The translations under genes were made by a program, and so were the position numbers. DNA of 64,000 nucleotides from the NCBI GenBank assembly GCA_003116975.1, contig BGKB01000015.1, forward strand, positions 186,001-250,000. Reading direction: 5' to 3'. This stretch comes from Aurantiochytrium sp. KH105. Its lineage: Eukaryota; Sar; Bigyra; Thraustochytrida; Thraustochytriidae. The notes below the pieces were generated by a model that saw only the letters and a list, made by a program, of their open reading frames with translations, was not told the DNA's origin and ran no database searches. Below, piece by piece: positions 39,613 to 50,907 of the stretch. Within the stretch, counting starts at the first letter, position 1. Every line of letters starts with the position of its first letter.

Positions 39613-42600
39613 CTGCGTGCCATCGTGACGGTACGTCGCTCGCTCGCGGGGAGCCTCGCTCTCGAGGCGGGCGTGCTTCCTCGCCGTATGTGCGTGTGTG
39701 CAATTGCAGCTTTTCTTGCTTTGGTTTACATGCTCCTTCTTGTTCGCGTAGTATCGATCCGCCGATCCGCCGCGCTTCGGCTTGCAGTGTCGCTCGCCGC
39801 GGCCCTTCGCATCGCGTGCGTGCATGCAATCCCATCACCCCCTCCACCTGCCGGCTGCGGGTCCACGCTCCCTGGCACGACAGCTCGAATGAAATGAGCG
39901 AGCGAGCGCTGCACCGGCCAGGCCTCAGGCCTCAAGCGGCTGCGGCATTCGCGGCCGCCGCTCCGACTGCGCCTTGCTCGACCCGAGGCCGGGTCCCTTG
40001 CAGGCTCGACGGTCGCGTGCGTGCAGCATTCGCGTGCAGCACTGCCGGCGTGTGCAGCTGCAGCTGCAGCCGGAGCGGAGGAGGGGAGCCGCAGCGAGGA
40101 GGCACGAGACCAGCAAAGAGGGTATACAGAGCTTCTGGTCGCAACTGGCAGGTCGGACGCAGCCGCGACGAGGCCGGGCCGGCTGTTTGCTTGCCCTGCG
40201 CCTCGCAGTTGCGCGCCGACGAGGAAGACGGGGAGGGGGGAAACGGGCGCGGACAAGACGAGCTGCGCTGCTCGTTGCACTTGGTTGTTACTGTCGCGTG
40301 CTTGTCAGCGCCTGCCTGCCTGCCTGGTCACGACTGTAAGTTGGTCTTCTCGAGGTGACCGCTCCGCGACGGCCGGCAGTAACGGCCGGCGCAGGAAGGA
40401 AGCAAGACGATTACGCTCCTTGGGGGAAGGGGGAAGGGGGAGGGGGGGTTCGGTTTGCCGGTTCGATTGATCAACCGATGCATCTATCGTTCATTCGCAG
40501 TCAATCCATCTTTCCATCCATCCATCGACATCTACAGTTGTAGGTTGGTTGGTTGTCTTGTCTTGCTGAGGCTCGTTCCACCGTTGGTTGGTTTGCTTAC
40601 ATTTAGTCCGTTCGTGGGGCTGCGGAAGGTGTGGGTAGCCGCCGGCTGCTAGAGACTTACGGTTTGGTGGGTGTTCTGCGGTGAGCAGCAGCGGTGGGGG
40701 GCACAAGATGTCGACTTGGCCACCTACCTCTGGAAAGCAGTGGCCATGGTGGCAGGCAGCACAGCCGGCACGGATTCGCGAGTATGCATGAGTGAGTGCG
40801 TGAGTGAAGGACTCACGCAGCCAGTTTGGACGGCGTACCGAGCGAGCGAGGGAGGGAGCGAGAGGGTGCAGGCGCGAGGACTTCTCGCGCGCTCGAGTAT
40901 ATAAGGTAAAGACAGCGTGCACCAGGGACGAAACGCTCGCTGTGCAGGGTGCAACGCGGTGCGCCCGTTCCATCGCAACCTTTCTTGCCTCCGTTGACTA
41001 GGCCAGACCTCACTCGGGGACCTGGCTGTTTCTTCATCCTTTCCCGTTTCCCACACGCTCGAGGGTATCACGGACTGATTAAGAGCAGCCTCGCTGCAGA
41101 CCTAAATAACCTTCATCAGCCACCTTTGGCAGGCAGACATCATCGAGGCAGGAAAGAAAGAATGAAAGGAAGGGACGAACGCGCGCAAAGATCATCTCCC
41201 AGGAGCGGAGTCCTTGGCTTCCCTGTCTCGAGATGCTCGCGCTTGGCTTGGACTTGAGTTGACTATCCGTCAATCAGTCAGTCAGTCGGTCAGGCCATCA
41301 GTCGATTTTACTTTTTATCCAATCAAATTTTGCCGTTTCCATTCGTTCCTCGCTGTCGTCACGGGGAAAGAAAGCGTGACCAGTATCTCGAAAAAGCATG
41401 TCCGAACTTTTTGCCCTGGTGCTGCGACAATGGCGACCGCGCACTGGGCCTTGGGCTCCCCTCCCTCGGAGCCGTTCGTTCGCCCGTTCATTCGTTCATT
41501 TCCTTCGCTTAGCTTAGCTCAGCTTTGTGTAGCGTAGCGTCTCTTTGCTTCTTGATGCGCTGCATTGGCCTCGCCGCTCCGCGACTTCGTCCATTCCATT
41601 CCGCGTGGTGCGTGCGAGCGAGCGTGCGAGCGAGCTAGCGAGCAAGAGCTCGGCCGGGTCGCCCTCTTCCGCACGCGGTCAATCAAGCAAGCAATGAAGC
41701 AAGCACCTAGTACAAACCTCTCGGAATTGACGCCAACTTGTTGTTATTGGTTGCAAGTCGCAGTCGCTCGCCTTCGGACCCCATGACGAGGCCGAGCCAA
41801 GCCAGCCAGGCCTGACTCGGTAAGCCAAAGAAGCTAACAGCCAGGCCACCGACCGACCAACCGCCAGGGAGGTTCGTCCGCGTTGCACGGCCAGTCGCGA
41901 GCCTGGACTCGCGGAGAGAGAGAGAGAGAGAGAAGGAGGGAGGGTGAAGGACTGGCGTTTGTCGCTCTGTCGGCCTCTGGCGGCCGCCAGAGGTGACAAG
42001 AGGAGGGAGGTGGCTCGTGGTGCCCGCAGTCGCACAGCGGTCAACCACAGCAGGTAGGGCGGGTGCAGTCAGCGAGGGCGGTCTGAGTGTGGGGACGCGC
42101 GTGTAATGATGGGTGGGATGGATAGCGAATGGGTAGATGGGCAAAGTGTGTGACGCTGTGGATGGAAGAAAGAGTGGCGAGGCAATCAAAGAAAGAAAGA
42201 AAAAGGAAGAGGAAGAAAGGGAGGAGGGGAGGAAGGAGCGGGTCTGCGGACGAACAAACAAACAAGCAAGCAAGAACGCAAGTGAGCAAGCAAGCATGCA
42301 AGCAAGCAGTGGCAGTTGACCAAGCCGCGAGCGAGCGAAGTAAGACAGCCAGAAGAAGCCAACGCAAAGCCAGCCACCGTCCGGAAGCCGATCCTCCCTC
42401 TCGCCGTTCCCCCTCTCACTAGTAGCAGCCGCTGCAGCTGCTGCTGCAGCTGCACCGGACGGTGCGCTGCGCCAGGCTTGCGCGACGGGACGGAGTGCGG
42501 CCCTTCTCTTCCCACCCTCCTTTTGCTCTGCTCTGCTCCTCCCGGTCTCAGCCGAGTCGCATTCGCTGTCGATCGCTGTCTGCGCCTGCGCCATCAGCCT

Positions 42601-42624
42601 TGCGCGAGTGGAAGTGGGCGGGGG

Positions 42625-42770
42625 GGAGTCAGGAAGAAAGAAGGAGAAAAATGAAAAGAAACGGGTCGAGAGGAAATTTGGAAAGAAGGAAAAAAAAAAG
42701 AAGGAAGGAAGGAAAAAAGGAAAAAAGTTTGAAAGAAGTCGGAAATGTGAAAGAAAGGTAGAAAAGCTTT
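42625..42770. repeat. polypurine strand-asymmetric tract
   Basis: About 145 bases are almost all A or G on the plus strand, with GGAA, GAAA and A-run units. It is less regular than the GAAA array and has a few pyrimidines. Triplex formation is possible. Confidence 0.75.
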
Positions 42771-44308
42771 CTTGCTCTGCTCGTGGCCAGGCCGCTTTTG
42801 AAATCCCCCGTCTGCTTCTTCGTGTTCAACATTCACTCATTCACATTGTTCATTTTCAAATTTTCCTGCTCTCTCCGGCCGGTAGAGAGAGGCAGGCAGA
42901 CTAGCAAGCAAGCGACCGAGCAAGCGAGCAAGCAAAGCAATCTGTCTATCGCAGGACCCAGGCCGGTCTCCGCCAGCGTCGCGAGTCCACCCCGGGACCA
43001 GAGCCGCGACCTCGGTGCCTCGGGCCGCGCGCGCCTGGCTGCGACGCGCCGACCTCGCGGTCTCGGCTGGCTGCGCTCGAGCCTTGACTCGCAGCGCCCT
43101 CGGGCTCGCGGCGCAGACACACGAGACGAGACAGGACAAGACAAACAGACAGCGAGCATCCTCCCTGCATCCTCCCTCCCTCGATTCCTCGAACCCTCGA
43201 CCCGAAACCCGACGACCAGCCCGGCCAGGCCAGGCCAGGCCAAGCCAGACGGAGACCGAGCCGGCGGCGACCTGGGCTGGCGCTCGCGCTCCCGGCCCTC
43301 GCGCGCGTGGTCTCGCCGCGCCTCGGGTGCGCGCTATCGCTCGCTCGCTTGCGAGAGCTCGCTCGCGCCGTCAAGAGCGACCTCGGGCTCGCCACCTGCG
43401 CGGGGCGAAAGCACGTTTTCCACGCTAAAGAAGCCTTTACTTTGCTCTAATTTGCTCGCCAGCGGCCACGCTCGCTCGCTCGTGCGCGAAGAGGGGGGGG
43501 ATAAAAGCAAACCCCAAACGCAGGCCGCGCGACGCGAGCCGCGCTGCAGAGCAGGGCAGGGCAGGGCAGCGCAGTTGGTAAGCGAGCGAGCGAGCTCGCG
43601 CTTCCTTTTCCCTTCTGCCAGGCCTTCCAGTCGTCGCGCCAAGCTGCGTTAAAGCCCCGAGCAAGCAAACAACTCGGCAAACTTTCAGCCAGGTCGAGCC
43701 CTTCTCGCGCAAGCCTGCCTGCCTGCCTGCCCTGTCTACCTGCCTGCTGGGTGAGTCGCAGCTGCAGCTGCAGCTTTTGCAACACGCAACACAACGCAAC
43801 GCAACGCGCAACGCAACGCAACGCACGTTGCAAGAAAGGTGGTCGGAGAGAGAGAGAGAGAGCATAAGCGCTGCCAGCAGCTAGAAGAAGCAGCCTAAGC
43901 CACATCACTCCCTCCATCTGTGTGTCTCAGGCTGTGTCACTCGCGCTTGTAGCACTTCCTTTATCGCGGCGCTTCTGCTCTGCGCGCGGCTGCGGACTGG
44001 CGAGACAAGGCTCAACCAAGCGTGCCGCGTGCAGCACGCAGGAAAACTGCGCTCGTGCAAAAGAAGGGTCGCTGGCGCGGACGGACCGCTTTTTGGGGAC
44101 CAGAGCGGCTCTCACGTTGTGCAGTGGTGAGAAAAGACGACTTGCTCTTGGCCCTGATCAATCAACGGCGAGAAGGCTGGCGATAGTTCACACGCTCGCA
44201 GAAGCTAGCATCGCGCGTTCCTAGAGAGCGGGGTCGCAGCAGCAGCAGCAGCAGCAGCAGCAAGGCAAACTCGGAAACACACAGAATCTCCCACGCGCGC
44301 ACCTATAC

Positions 44309-46375
44309 ATGGTGGTATTGGGCATGAAGCGCGCAAGACCAGCGAATGATGAAAGCAACGCGCCCACACCCCCTGTCCCGGCGGGCCTGGCAACGCTCAG
44401 CAATGACAGCGCAGAAGCCAAGCGACCTTTAAAGGAGGCTCGAGCAGATTCATCCATTGCCTCCTCCACGGATCACGCCCCTGTTGCTTCTGCTTCAACC
44501 GACGCGGGGTCAATCTCCTCCATTGCCTCTGCTGCCTCATCGTTGCTTTCCGCATCCTGGCCGCGAAACGTAGGAGGCCTGCAAGAGCACCTGCTCCCCT
44601 TGCTGTCGCAACCGGACCAGAGCTCTGCACGATGGTGCGAAATCAAGTGCATTCCAGGGAATGGCAAAGAGGCAGCCACATACAAGGTCAGCTTTGAAGA
44701 CGGCAGCACCAGATTGATCGCAAGCACAGAATTAGTCGATCTAGTCCGTAACCAAGCGATTCGTGACCATGCGCGAGCTACGCAGGCCAGTCTCCTCTCG
44801 TCCTCATTGCCTGCCCTCGCGCCGCCAAACTTGCGCGCAGATGAGAAACTGGGCACTGCCAAGACAGGTGAGGTAAAAAATGATCCGAAAACCTTCTCGC
44901 ACGACAGCGACGACGACAACAATGAAAATGAGGATGATGATGACAATAAAGAGCGACGTCAAGCCGACAATGGTTGCTCGGACGTCAAGAAATCCTCGGG
45001 TAATCAGGCAAAAGATGCCGAAACGGTTGACCAAGAGAGCAAACAAGATGTCAAGCACGAAAACCAAGAGCAGCCGAAGTCCGACGTCGAGGGTCCGCGA
45101 TTGGAAAAAGCCAGCAGCGTTCAAGAAAAAGAGGAGCGCGGGAAAATGTCATCGGCGCCTGCGTCGGCGTCGTCCTCTCCCGTGTATAGCGCGCAGCTAG
45201 AAGAGTCGCAGGAAGACGCGAGCAACGCTAGTGTCAGCGATCGTGGTTCTTCTGGCGCTGGTGCAGTCCTCGCAACAGTATCTTCCTCGCTTCTTGAGGA
45301 CCGCGCCACTACGTCTCCAGAGCAATCTGAAAGTTTGACAGCTCCCACTGCAAATCTGTCATCATCGCAAGGCGGACTCTTGGCCCAAGGTCCGACGTCA
45401 ACGCAAGGAGGCTTGCCGTCCCAAGTTCGACCTGGTGCGATTCGCAGCAATTCTCGTCTCGGCACAAAGTCCTCCACGTATCACGGTGTGAGCTGGCATA
45501 CGCAGCGCAAGCGCTGGAGAGCCTACATTTATCTTTCGCCAGGCAAGCAAAAGTACCTCGGCACCTTTAGGGATCAGCATGAGGCCGCCAAGACGTATGA
45601 CAATGCTGTCCTCAAGCACAACCTCCGTTCGCCTCTCAACTTTCCGAATCAAGCCAATGCCTACCATCATGCCCAACAGCAATTTGACGGCGCTACGCGT
45701 CTCTCGCAAAGTCACCGATCGTCATCCATATCGTCGTCTTCGTCGCTCAGCGCCTCGCCTTCCATGACTCCCGGAAATCTTACGGGCTCGGCAAGAGCGC
45801 GCGCCATGGCCCGTGCAGCAGCAGCGGCTGGAGACCGTGCGCTAGAGTTGGATCGTCAGCGAATTCAGAATTTCCAGCAGCCGTCGACTGCCTCGCAGCA
45901 CGACGCCTCCACCTATGTAAATCCCGAGAGCATGCTGCATCAGCACCTTGCCCTCTCACTCTGTTTCCAACCGCAGCAGCAGCAGCAATTACAGCAGCAG
46001 CAGCAGCAGCAGTATGCCCCAAGTGTAAATTCGAGGCTTGAGAGCGCCTTGACGACACATCTGCAAGGCTCCTCTTCGAGCGAAAGTTCTTCGTCCGCAA
46101 TGTACCAACAGCAGCTCCTGCAGCTTCAAGCCCGGCTCAATCTCCAGCAACAGCACCAACATCACCATCAGCAGTCGAGCCCGGCTCGTGGTCCTGCATT
46201 TCCCTTTGGCCTGCCGGCCTCGCAGACCTCGAACGTTGCCGCGCTCTCGCATTTTTTGAGCAGCGGCGCCGTTGTCCCTTCCTCGACGGAACGCGTCCAG
46301 ATGCAACAGCTCTTTCAAACCACGAACGAGCAGGTCTACAACGAGGTCATTCGCCGTTTACGAGAGCAGCAGTAG
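44309..46375 (+). CDS. AP2/ERF-domain transcription factor
   Basis: The product has 688 residues. A single AP2 DNA-binding domain lies at about 389-447 (STYHGVSWHTQRKRWRAYIY, then GKQKYLGTFRDQHEAAKTYD and an NFP end), with the Trp/Arg beta-sheet pattern that contacts DNA. N-terminal residues about 105-155 (RWCEIKCIPGN, TYKVSFEDGSTRLI) look like a small folded module, possibly Tudor-like; this is unproven. Acidic, Ser-rich disorder with KNDPKTFSHDSDDDNN fills the middle, and Ser- and Gln-rich segments with poly-Gln runs (about 555-580 and 612-630) fill the C-terminus, as in activation domains. The start could also be the ATG at 44324 (MKRARP), which would place a basic nuclear-import-like start first. 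AP2 proteins regulate transcription in plants, apicomplexans and stramenopiles. The gene is isolated between two repeat-rich deserts. Confidence 0.9.
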   Translation: MVVLGMKRARPANDESNAPTPPVPAGLATLSNDSAEAKRPLKEARADSSIASSTDHAPVASASTDAGSISSIASAASSLLSASWPRNVGGLQEHLLPLLSQPDQSSARWCEIKCIPGNGKEAATYKVSFEDGSTRLIASTELVDLVRNQAIRDHARATQASLLSSSLPALAPPNLRADEKLGTAKTGEVKNDPKTFSHDSDDDNNENEDDDDNKERRQADNGCSDVKKSSGNQAKDAETVDQESKQDVKHENQEQPKSDVEGPRLEKASSVQEKEERGKMSSAPASASSSPVYSAQLEESQEDASNASVSDRGSSGAGAVLATVSSSLLEDRATTSPEQSESLTAPTANLSSSQGGLLAQGPTSTQGGLPSQVRPGAIRSNSRLGTKSSTYHGVSWHTQRKRWRAYIYLSPGKQKYLGTFRDQHEAAKTYDNAVLKHNLRSPLNFPNQANAYHHAQQQFDGATRLSQSHRSSSISSSSSLSASPSMTPGNLTGSARARAMARAAAAAGDRALELDRQRIQNFQQPSTASQHDASTYVNPESMLHQHLALSLCFQPQQQQQLQQQQQQQYAPSVNSRLESALTTHLQGSSSSESSSSAMYQQQLLQLQARLNLQQQHQHHHQQSSPARGPAFPFGLPASQTSNVAALSHFLSSGAVVPSSTERVQMQQLFQTTNEQVYNEVIRRLREQQ

Positions 46376-46775
46376 CAGCAAGAGCAGCAAGAGCCATCGC
46401 CCTAGTCAACCAATTGTTAGCCCCCATTAGTGCCAATATAAACTCGACAGCAGCAGCCATCAATCGCCGACGGGTTGCTTGCTTTATTTCATTCTGATGT
46501 CGCCGACAGCTCGACCCATTCATCCACCTTGGCTAAGCACGCGTTGTTTTTTAGTCGTTTCTCGTCCAGCTGCTGCACATGCAGTCGTTCGTCAGCCAGC
46601 CAGCGAGAGATCGATCAAGCAGCAAAGGCAAAGTGCAAACTTGCTGTCCGCGTCGCGCTCCCGCCAATCAGTCAGACGAACGAAACCGTCCGGACCTACC
46701 GACCTATTTATATACCTTCCTGCACGCGAGGGTCGTGGCGTCAGCGATTGCGGCATCTCGCAAACACGCAGCTGC

Positions 46776-46812
<37 letters not shown>

Positions 46813-47231
46813 CAGCCCCTCGTTACGGGCGGCCAGCTTTTCTTGGACCGCGATTTTTATCCATCCTCCACAAGGCCGGCCTGCTGCTGCTTGCAACGGC
46901 GGCCGAGGCTCGTGCGCCCATGGAAGAAGGCCGCCAAGGATGGACCTGCCTTCGCGGACGAGAGCGCTCGCTCCCAGTTCTTGGTTCGCGGATGCCGTCC
47001 ACACCCTCTCGCAGCCCGCTGCTGCGCCTTGCTGGCCGCGCCGATGTCGCGAACAAGAGGCCAAGAAGACCCGAGCGGGCGGCACGAACCGGCCGCGCGT
47101 GAGAGGCGCGCCACCGCCGCCTCGCGGCTGTCGCGGGTCGGGCACAGGGCGGTCCTCTGCGTCGCAAGCCTTGTTGTGCTCTCCATGCACTCACACGTGC
47201 ACACGACCGAAGCAGTGCAGAGAATACCTGA

Positions 47232-47265
<34 letters not shown>

Positions 47266-48797
47266 ACAGGCAGGTGTGGCGGCCGACGAGCCCACGCATG
47301 GCGAGTCGCGGTGCAGGATCCCTCTGATGGCGCATCCCTCGCCGCGTCCTTGGTCCCCGGGCCGCGCCCCGCGCCGCTGAAGCTGCCTCGGTCTTGGGCG
47401 TGCGTGCCTCGATCGTCCCACAATCTCTCTCCACCTCGCACTTTCCTTCTTCCCAAGACCTCCCTCCCTCACCGAGCCGCCGCGAGCGCTCAAGCTCGAC
47501 CTCTTTCACGCTAGCGAGCCCGAGTCGAGCGCAAGCTCAAAGCCCGCGAGCTCGGAGCCCGCGAGCTCGACGCTGCGCGCGCCGACCTGACCCAGAGAAG
47601 CGCGAGTCGAGGCGCCAAGCCGGGGCCAGACATGTCGTTTCTGCGCGCGCCAAAGAGTCTGGTATCTGCGCGCCGCGCGGCTGGCCTCCTTCCTATTACC
47701 GCGCGGGCTCGGCTGCCGCCCTTTCCATCGCGATCCTATCTTTCTTTCTCGCTTGCTTGCTTGCTTCGCTTTCGCTGCCCGGCGCGCCGAGCGAGCGCCT
47801 GCGGCGCCTCCGCCGGCGCCAAGGCGCGCCGGAGACGCGGCGGAGCGGCTGCGCGGCGCAGCGAGCGCGCGTGCGTGGGCGGCGCGCGTGCTTGCGTCGC
47901 GCGGTGGCGTCGAGGCCTCGACGCGGCTGCGGAAGCGACGACGGCGGCGGCGGCGCGCAGAGTCCCCGCGTGCCCCCTCGGCCGCGCCGCAGAACCCCGG
48001 CGGAGCAGGCCGCGCGCGTCGCGAGGGGGGGGCGCGCCGCGCGTTTGTGCGTGAAAACCTGCGGCGGCGATGACCGCGTGGATGCGGCAGTAGGAAAAAG
48101 AAAGACGGCGAGAAGCAGCAAGAGCTAGGCGGAAAATGGCTGATGGACGGAGCGCACGCGAGCAAATGAACGAACTCGGGCGGGTCGAGCTTGCCTTGCA
48201 CTGCAGCCCTCTGAGAGGACGATGACGAGGAGAACTTGGACAAGAGGCAGGCTTGGCCTTGCCTGGCCTTGCCTTGCCTTGCTAAGCTTGGGCGGTTTTG
48301 TTGCCTGCCTGCAGGACGGAAAACAAGATTTGTTATCGAGGCCGGCTTTGCTCTGCTCGTCATCCATCCCGCGCCGGTCATCGTGCAGACCATGCATCAT
48401 CGATGATGGAGGAGGGAAGAACGTCGCTCCGTGGGCGTGCGGGGGTTTGCTTGTTTGTTTTCTTTCAAGCCTCGCGCAAGGAGGCGGTTCCTGGCCGACT
48501 GGCCACTGCCAGCCTGCCTGCCTGCCTGCCAGTGTGAGCGAGAGGGCCGCCAAGGCCGATTGACGGATTGATTGATCGCGCAGTGCGCAATCTTCTTCCC
48601 GCTGCCGCTGCCTGCTTCTTCCATTGGTGTGATGCATGCATTTCTTTCTTGACTGTGCTGGGTAGTAGCAGTAGTATCTGCAAGGCGGCGCAGGCGGAGA
48701 CGGCAGAGGAGCAGACTGCTGCGCAAGCAGAATCACAACCCACCTGCCCGCCTGCACGCTCTGCAAGCAAGCAAGCAAGCACGCACGCACGCTCGCT

Positions 48798-48830
<33 letters not shown>

Positions 48831-48903
48831 CAAGCAAGCAAGCGCCGCGCAGCAGCAGCAGCAGGAGGAGCACGAGTAGTTGAGACTCGACGCACGAAGC
48901 AAG
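46376..48903. other. gene-free region before the acylcarnitine carrier
   Basis: No gene is recognised. It holds a GCTG tract (46778-46812), a GCAG tract (47231-47272), a GCTT tract (47752-47766), a very GC-rich section (47,780-48,060) with arginine-rich shadow frames, and AAGC/ACGC tracts (48763-48842) ending just before the carrier start. Confidence 0.6.
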
Positions 48904-50178
48904 ATGTCGGAATCGGCGAAGGCATTTCTCTCGGGCGGCTTCGGCGGCGTCTGCTTGGTCGCCGTTGGCCACCCGCTCGACACGATCAAGGTCAAGATGC
49001 AGACGTCCAATGAGTACGTTCGCGTAGAGGTGTAGAGAGAGAGCGCGCGCGCGCGCGCGCGCGCGCGTCCGTATCATCGGCGGTCCGCACAAGATGCACG
49101 AGCTTGCCCTTGCCCTTGCCCCTTGCTCGATGCCTGATCTCGCGATTTGGCTTACTTATTACTATCGTGTGGCAGAGAGATGGGGGGACTGAGTGCTCGC
49201 TCGCTCTGCGCACACCCAAGAAGCAAGGGCAGAACAAGAGCAACGCAACGCCAAAAGACAGGCATCGGACACAACGACTAACATGTTTGACGAAATACAT
49301 TGCACAGGTACTCGAGCATGGCCGACTGCTTCCGCAAGATCGTCGCCAAGGATGGACCCCGTGGCCTCTTTGCCGGCATGGCCGCGCCGCTCGCCGGCAT
49401 CACCCCCATCTTCGCCGTCTACTTTTGGGTACGTTAAACTCGTTGAAAGCGTCGACGCGCCTCGCGCGCCACACAAATCTTGAGACCATATGCACGCGCG
49501 CACACATGCTGACGTCATCGCTCAAACTGAACATCTTCGAATCAAACACAGGGCTTCGACCTCGGTAAGCAGATCGCTCGCGTCGTCGAGGGCAAGGGCC
49601 CCGAGGAGCAAATCAGCACCGCCGGCATCATGTTTGCCGGTGGCTTCTCGGCCATTCCCGGCTCGGCCGTCATGGTCCCCGGTGACCGCATCAAGGTCAT
49701 TCTGCAGACCCAGGGCGAGAAGAAGCTGTACAACGGCCCCATCGACTGCGCCAAGAAGATCTACGCCGAGGAGGGCATCCGTGGCCTTTACAAGGGTACG
49801 GCCCTCACTCTTCTTCGCGATGGCCCCGGCTCTGTCGCCTACTACGGTGCCTACGAGCTCATGAAGGTCAACATGCCCAACGCTGTCCCCGGTGGTGCAT
49901 CTGGCGCCCTCAGCACCATCTTCTGCGGTGGTATGGCCGGTGTCTTCAACTGGATCGTCGCTGTCCCCCCTGATGTCCTCAAGAGCCGCTTCCAGACTGC
50001 CCCCACCGGAACCTACCCGGGTGGTATCCGCCAGGTCGCTACCGAGCTCATTGCCAAGGAAGGTGTCGCCTCGCTGTACAAGGGTCTCGCCCCGGCTCTT
50101 GCCCGCGCCTTCCCTGCCAACGCCGCTTGCTTCCTCGGTGTCGAGACGTCCAAGAAGGTCCTTGACATGTACATGTAA
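48904..50178 (+). CDS. mitochondrial carnitine/acylcarnitine carrier (SLC25A20 type), three exons
   Basis: Exons at 48904-49013, 49308-49428 and 49552-50178 encode 285 residues. The introns are 294 and 123 bases. Both donors are GTACGT and the acceptors are CACAG, with CTAAC at 49278-49282 as a likely branch site of intron 1. The protein starts in the family manner ([20 protein letters not shown], then TIKVKMQT), with PHPLD-type signature [28 protein letters not shown], then [31 protein letters not shown], and the third repeat [40 protein letters not shown]. The last segments match human CACT closely. It exchanges acylcarnitines for carnitine across the inner mitochondrial membrane for beta-oxidation. 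Splicing is inferred from frame and homology: exon 1 ends in phase 2 and joins as N-E-Y-S-S. Confidence 0.93.
49043..49067. repeat. alternating GC tract in intron 1 of the carrier gene
   Basis: Twenty-five bases of pure GC alternation follow a short GA run, 30 bases into the intron. Such DNA readily adopts the Z form. Confidence 0.95.
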
Positions 50179-50907
50179 GCGTTCGCCAATCTTGTCGTAT
50201 TCTTCGCTTCGCATCGCATCGCATCGTCTTTTTCTTTCTCGCTTAGTCATCGTACCTCTGGGTACTTTTTTCTACTCCTGGGCGTTGCGCCGCTACCAGC
50301 TATCGTTATCCCTGCGCACCCTACCCCCCTTCGCCCCCCCAAAGCACACACATACATATACAAAAGGAAGCTCTCTGCTTCATGTCTGCGTTCAGGTACA
50401 CTCTCTCATTCACAAGTGGTCGAAGAAGAAAAGCACATCCTCTTTTTGCTTCTCCCCTTCTTCATACATACGGAAATGACGTGTGGTGTACTACTGGCTT
50501 TGAACTTTAAGCTGGGCTAGTATACGGGCGGGCGTGTGGGAAGCTTTTCATCTGCCACACAGTCTCTAGTCAAATGCTTCCTGCTCTGCTGCACGGCGTG
50601 CTCCCAACCATTTCAAGGTGCCAAGTGCAATATATATGTAAGGAAACACCTTTTCTCGGATCATAGTTTCAGGCTTTTGCATGTGTCTCGCGTATCACCC
50701 CTTGTTTTCACTCGATGCACAGCGCAGAGGGCAGAAACATATCTTTTGTCAGACAGATCTTCGTTTCACTTGATGGTGTTTTTCATCGATCGCGCTTGCC
50801 CCTTCTTGTCTTTGTTCAATGTGGCAAATTCATTTCCTTTAACAGAACATCTTTTCCGATTTAGAATACTACAAAGAATACAAAAATGCGACACTTCACG
50901 AGCCTGT
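50179..50907. other. convergent 3' region after the carrier
   Basis: Tail-to-tail spacer with T- and C-rich stretches and a CATACATATA segment (50349-50360). There is no gene. Confidence 0.6.

Larger units (their letters stand above)
39301..44308. other. repeat-rich gene desert, second part, and AP2 gene leader
   Basis: No gene is supported. A GATC/ATCGATC-rich degenerate array spans about 39475-39612. There are AAGC tracts (39297-39325, 42255-42305, 42903-42935), a CATC tract (40508-40532), GA runs (41917-41935, 43848-43862), a strand-biased purine tract (about 42625-42770), GGCCA and GCAGG pentamers (43213-43575), an AACGC array (43775-43830) and an AGC run (44232-44262) just before the AP2 start. 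A TATATAA-type element at about 40897 has no evident gene downstream. Confidence 0.6.

Noticed and set aside
40890-40905. TATATAA-type promoter in the desert
   Set aside because: No protein-like frame or recognisable RNA gene starts within the next few hundred bases, so I did not list it as a promoter.
47632-48054. 140-codon frame from an ATG in GC-rich DNA
   Set aside because: After about 30 residues it becomes Arg/Ala repeat with no domain, typical of chance frames at this GC content.
38140-48842. Possible CRISPR array from many evenly repeated short units
   Set aside because: Units are four to six bases with no spacers, in a eukaryotic context; they are microsatellites.
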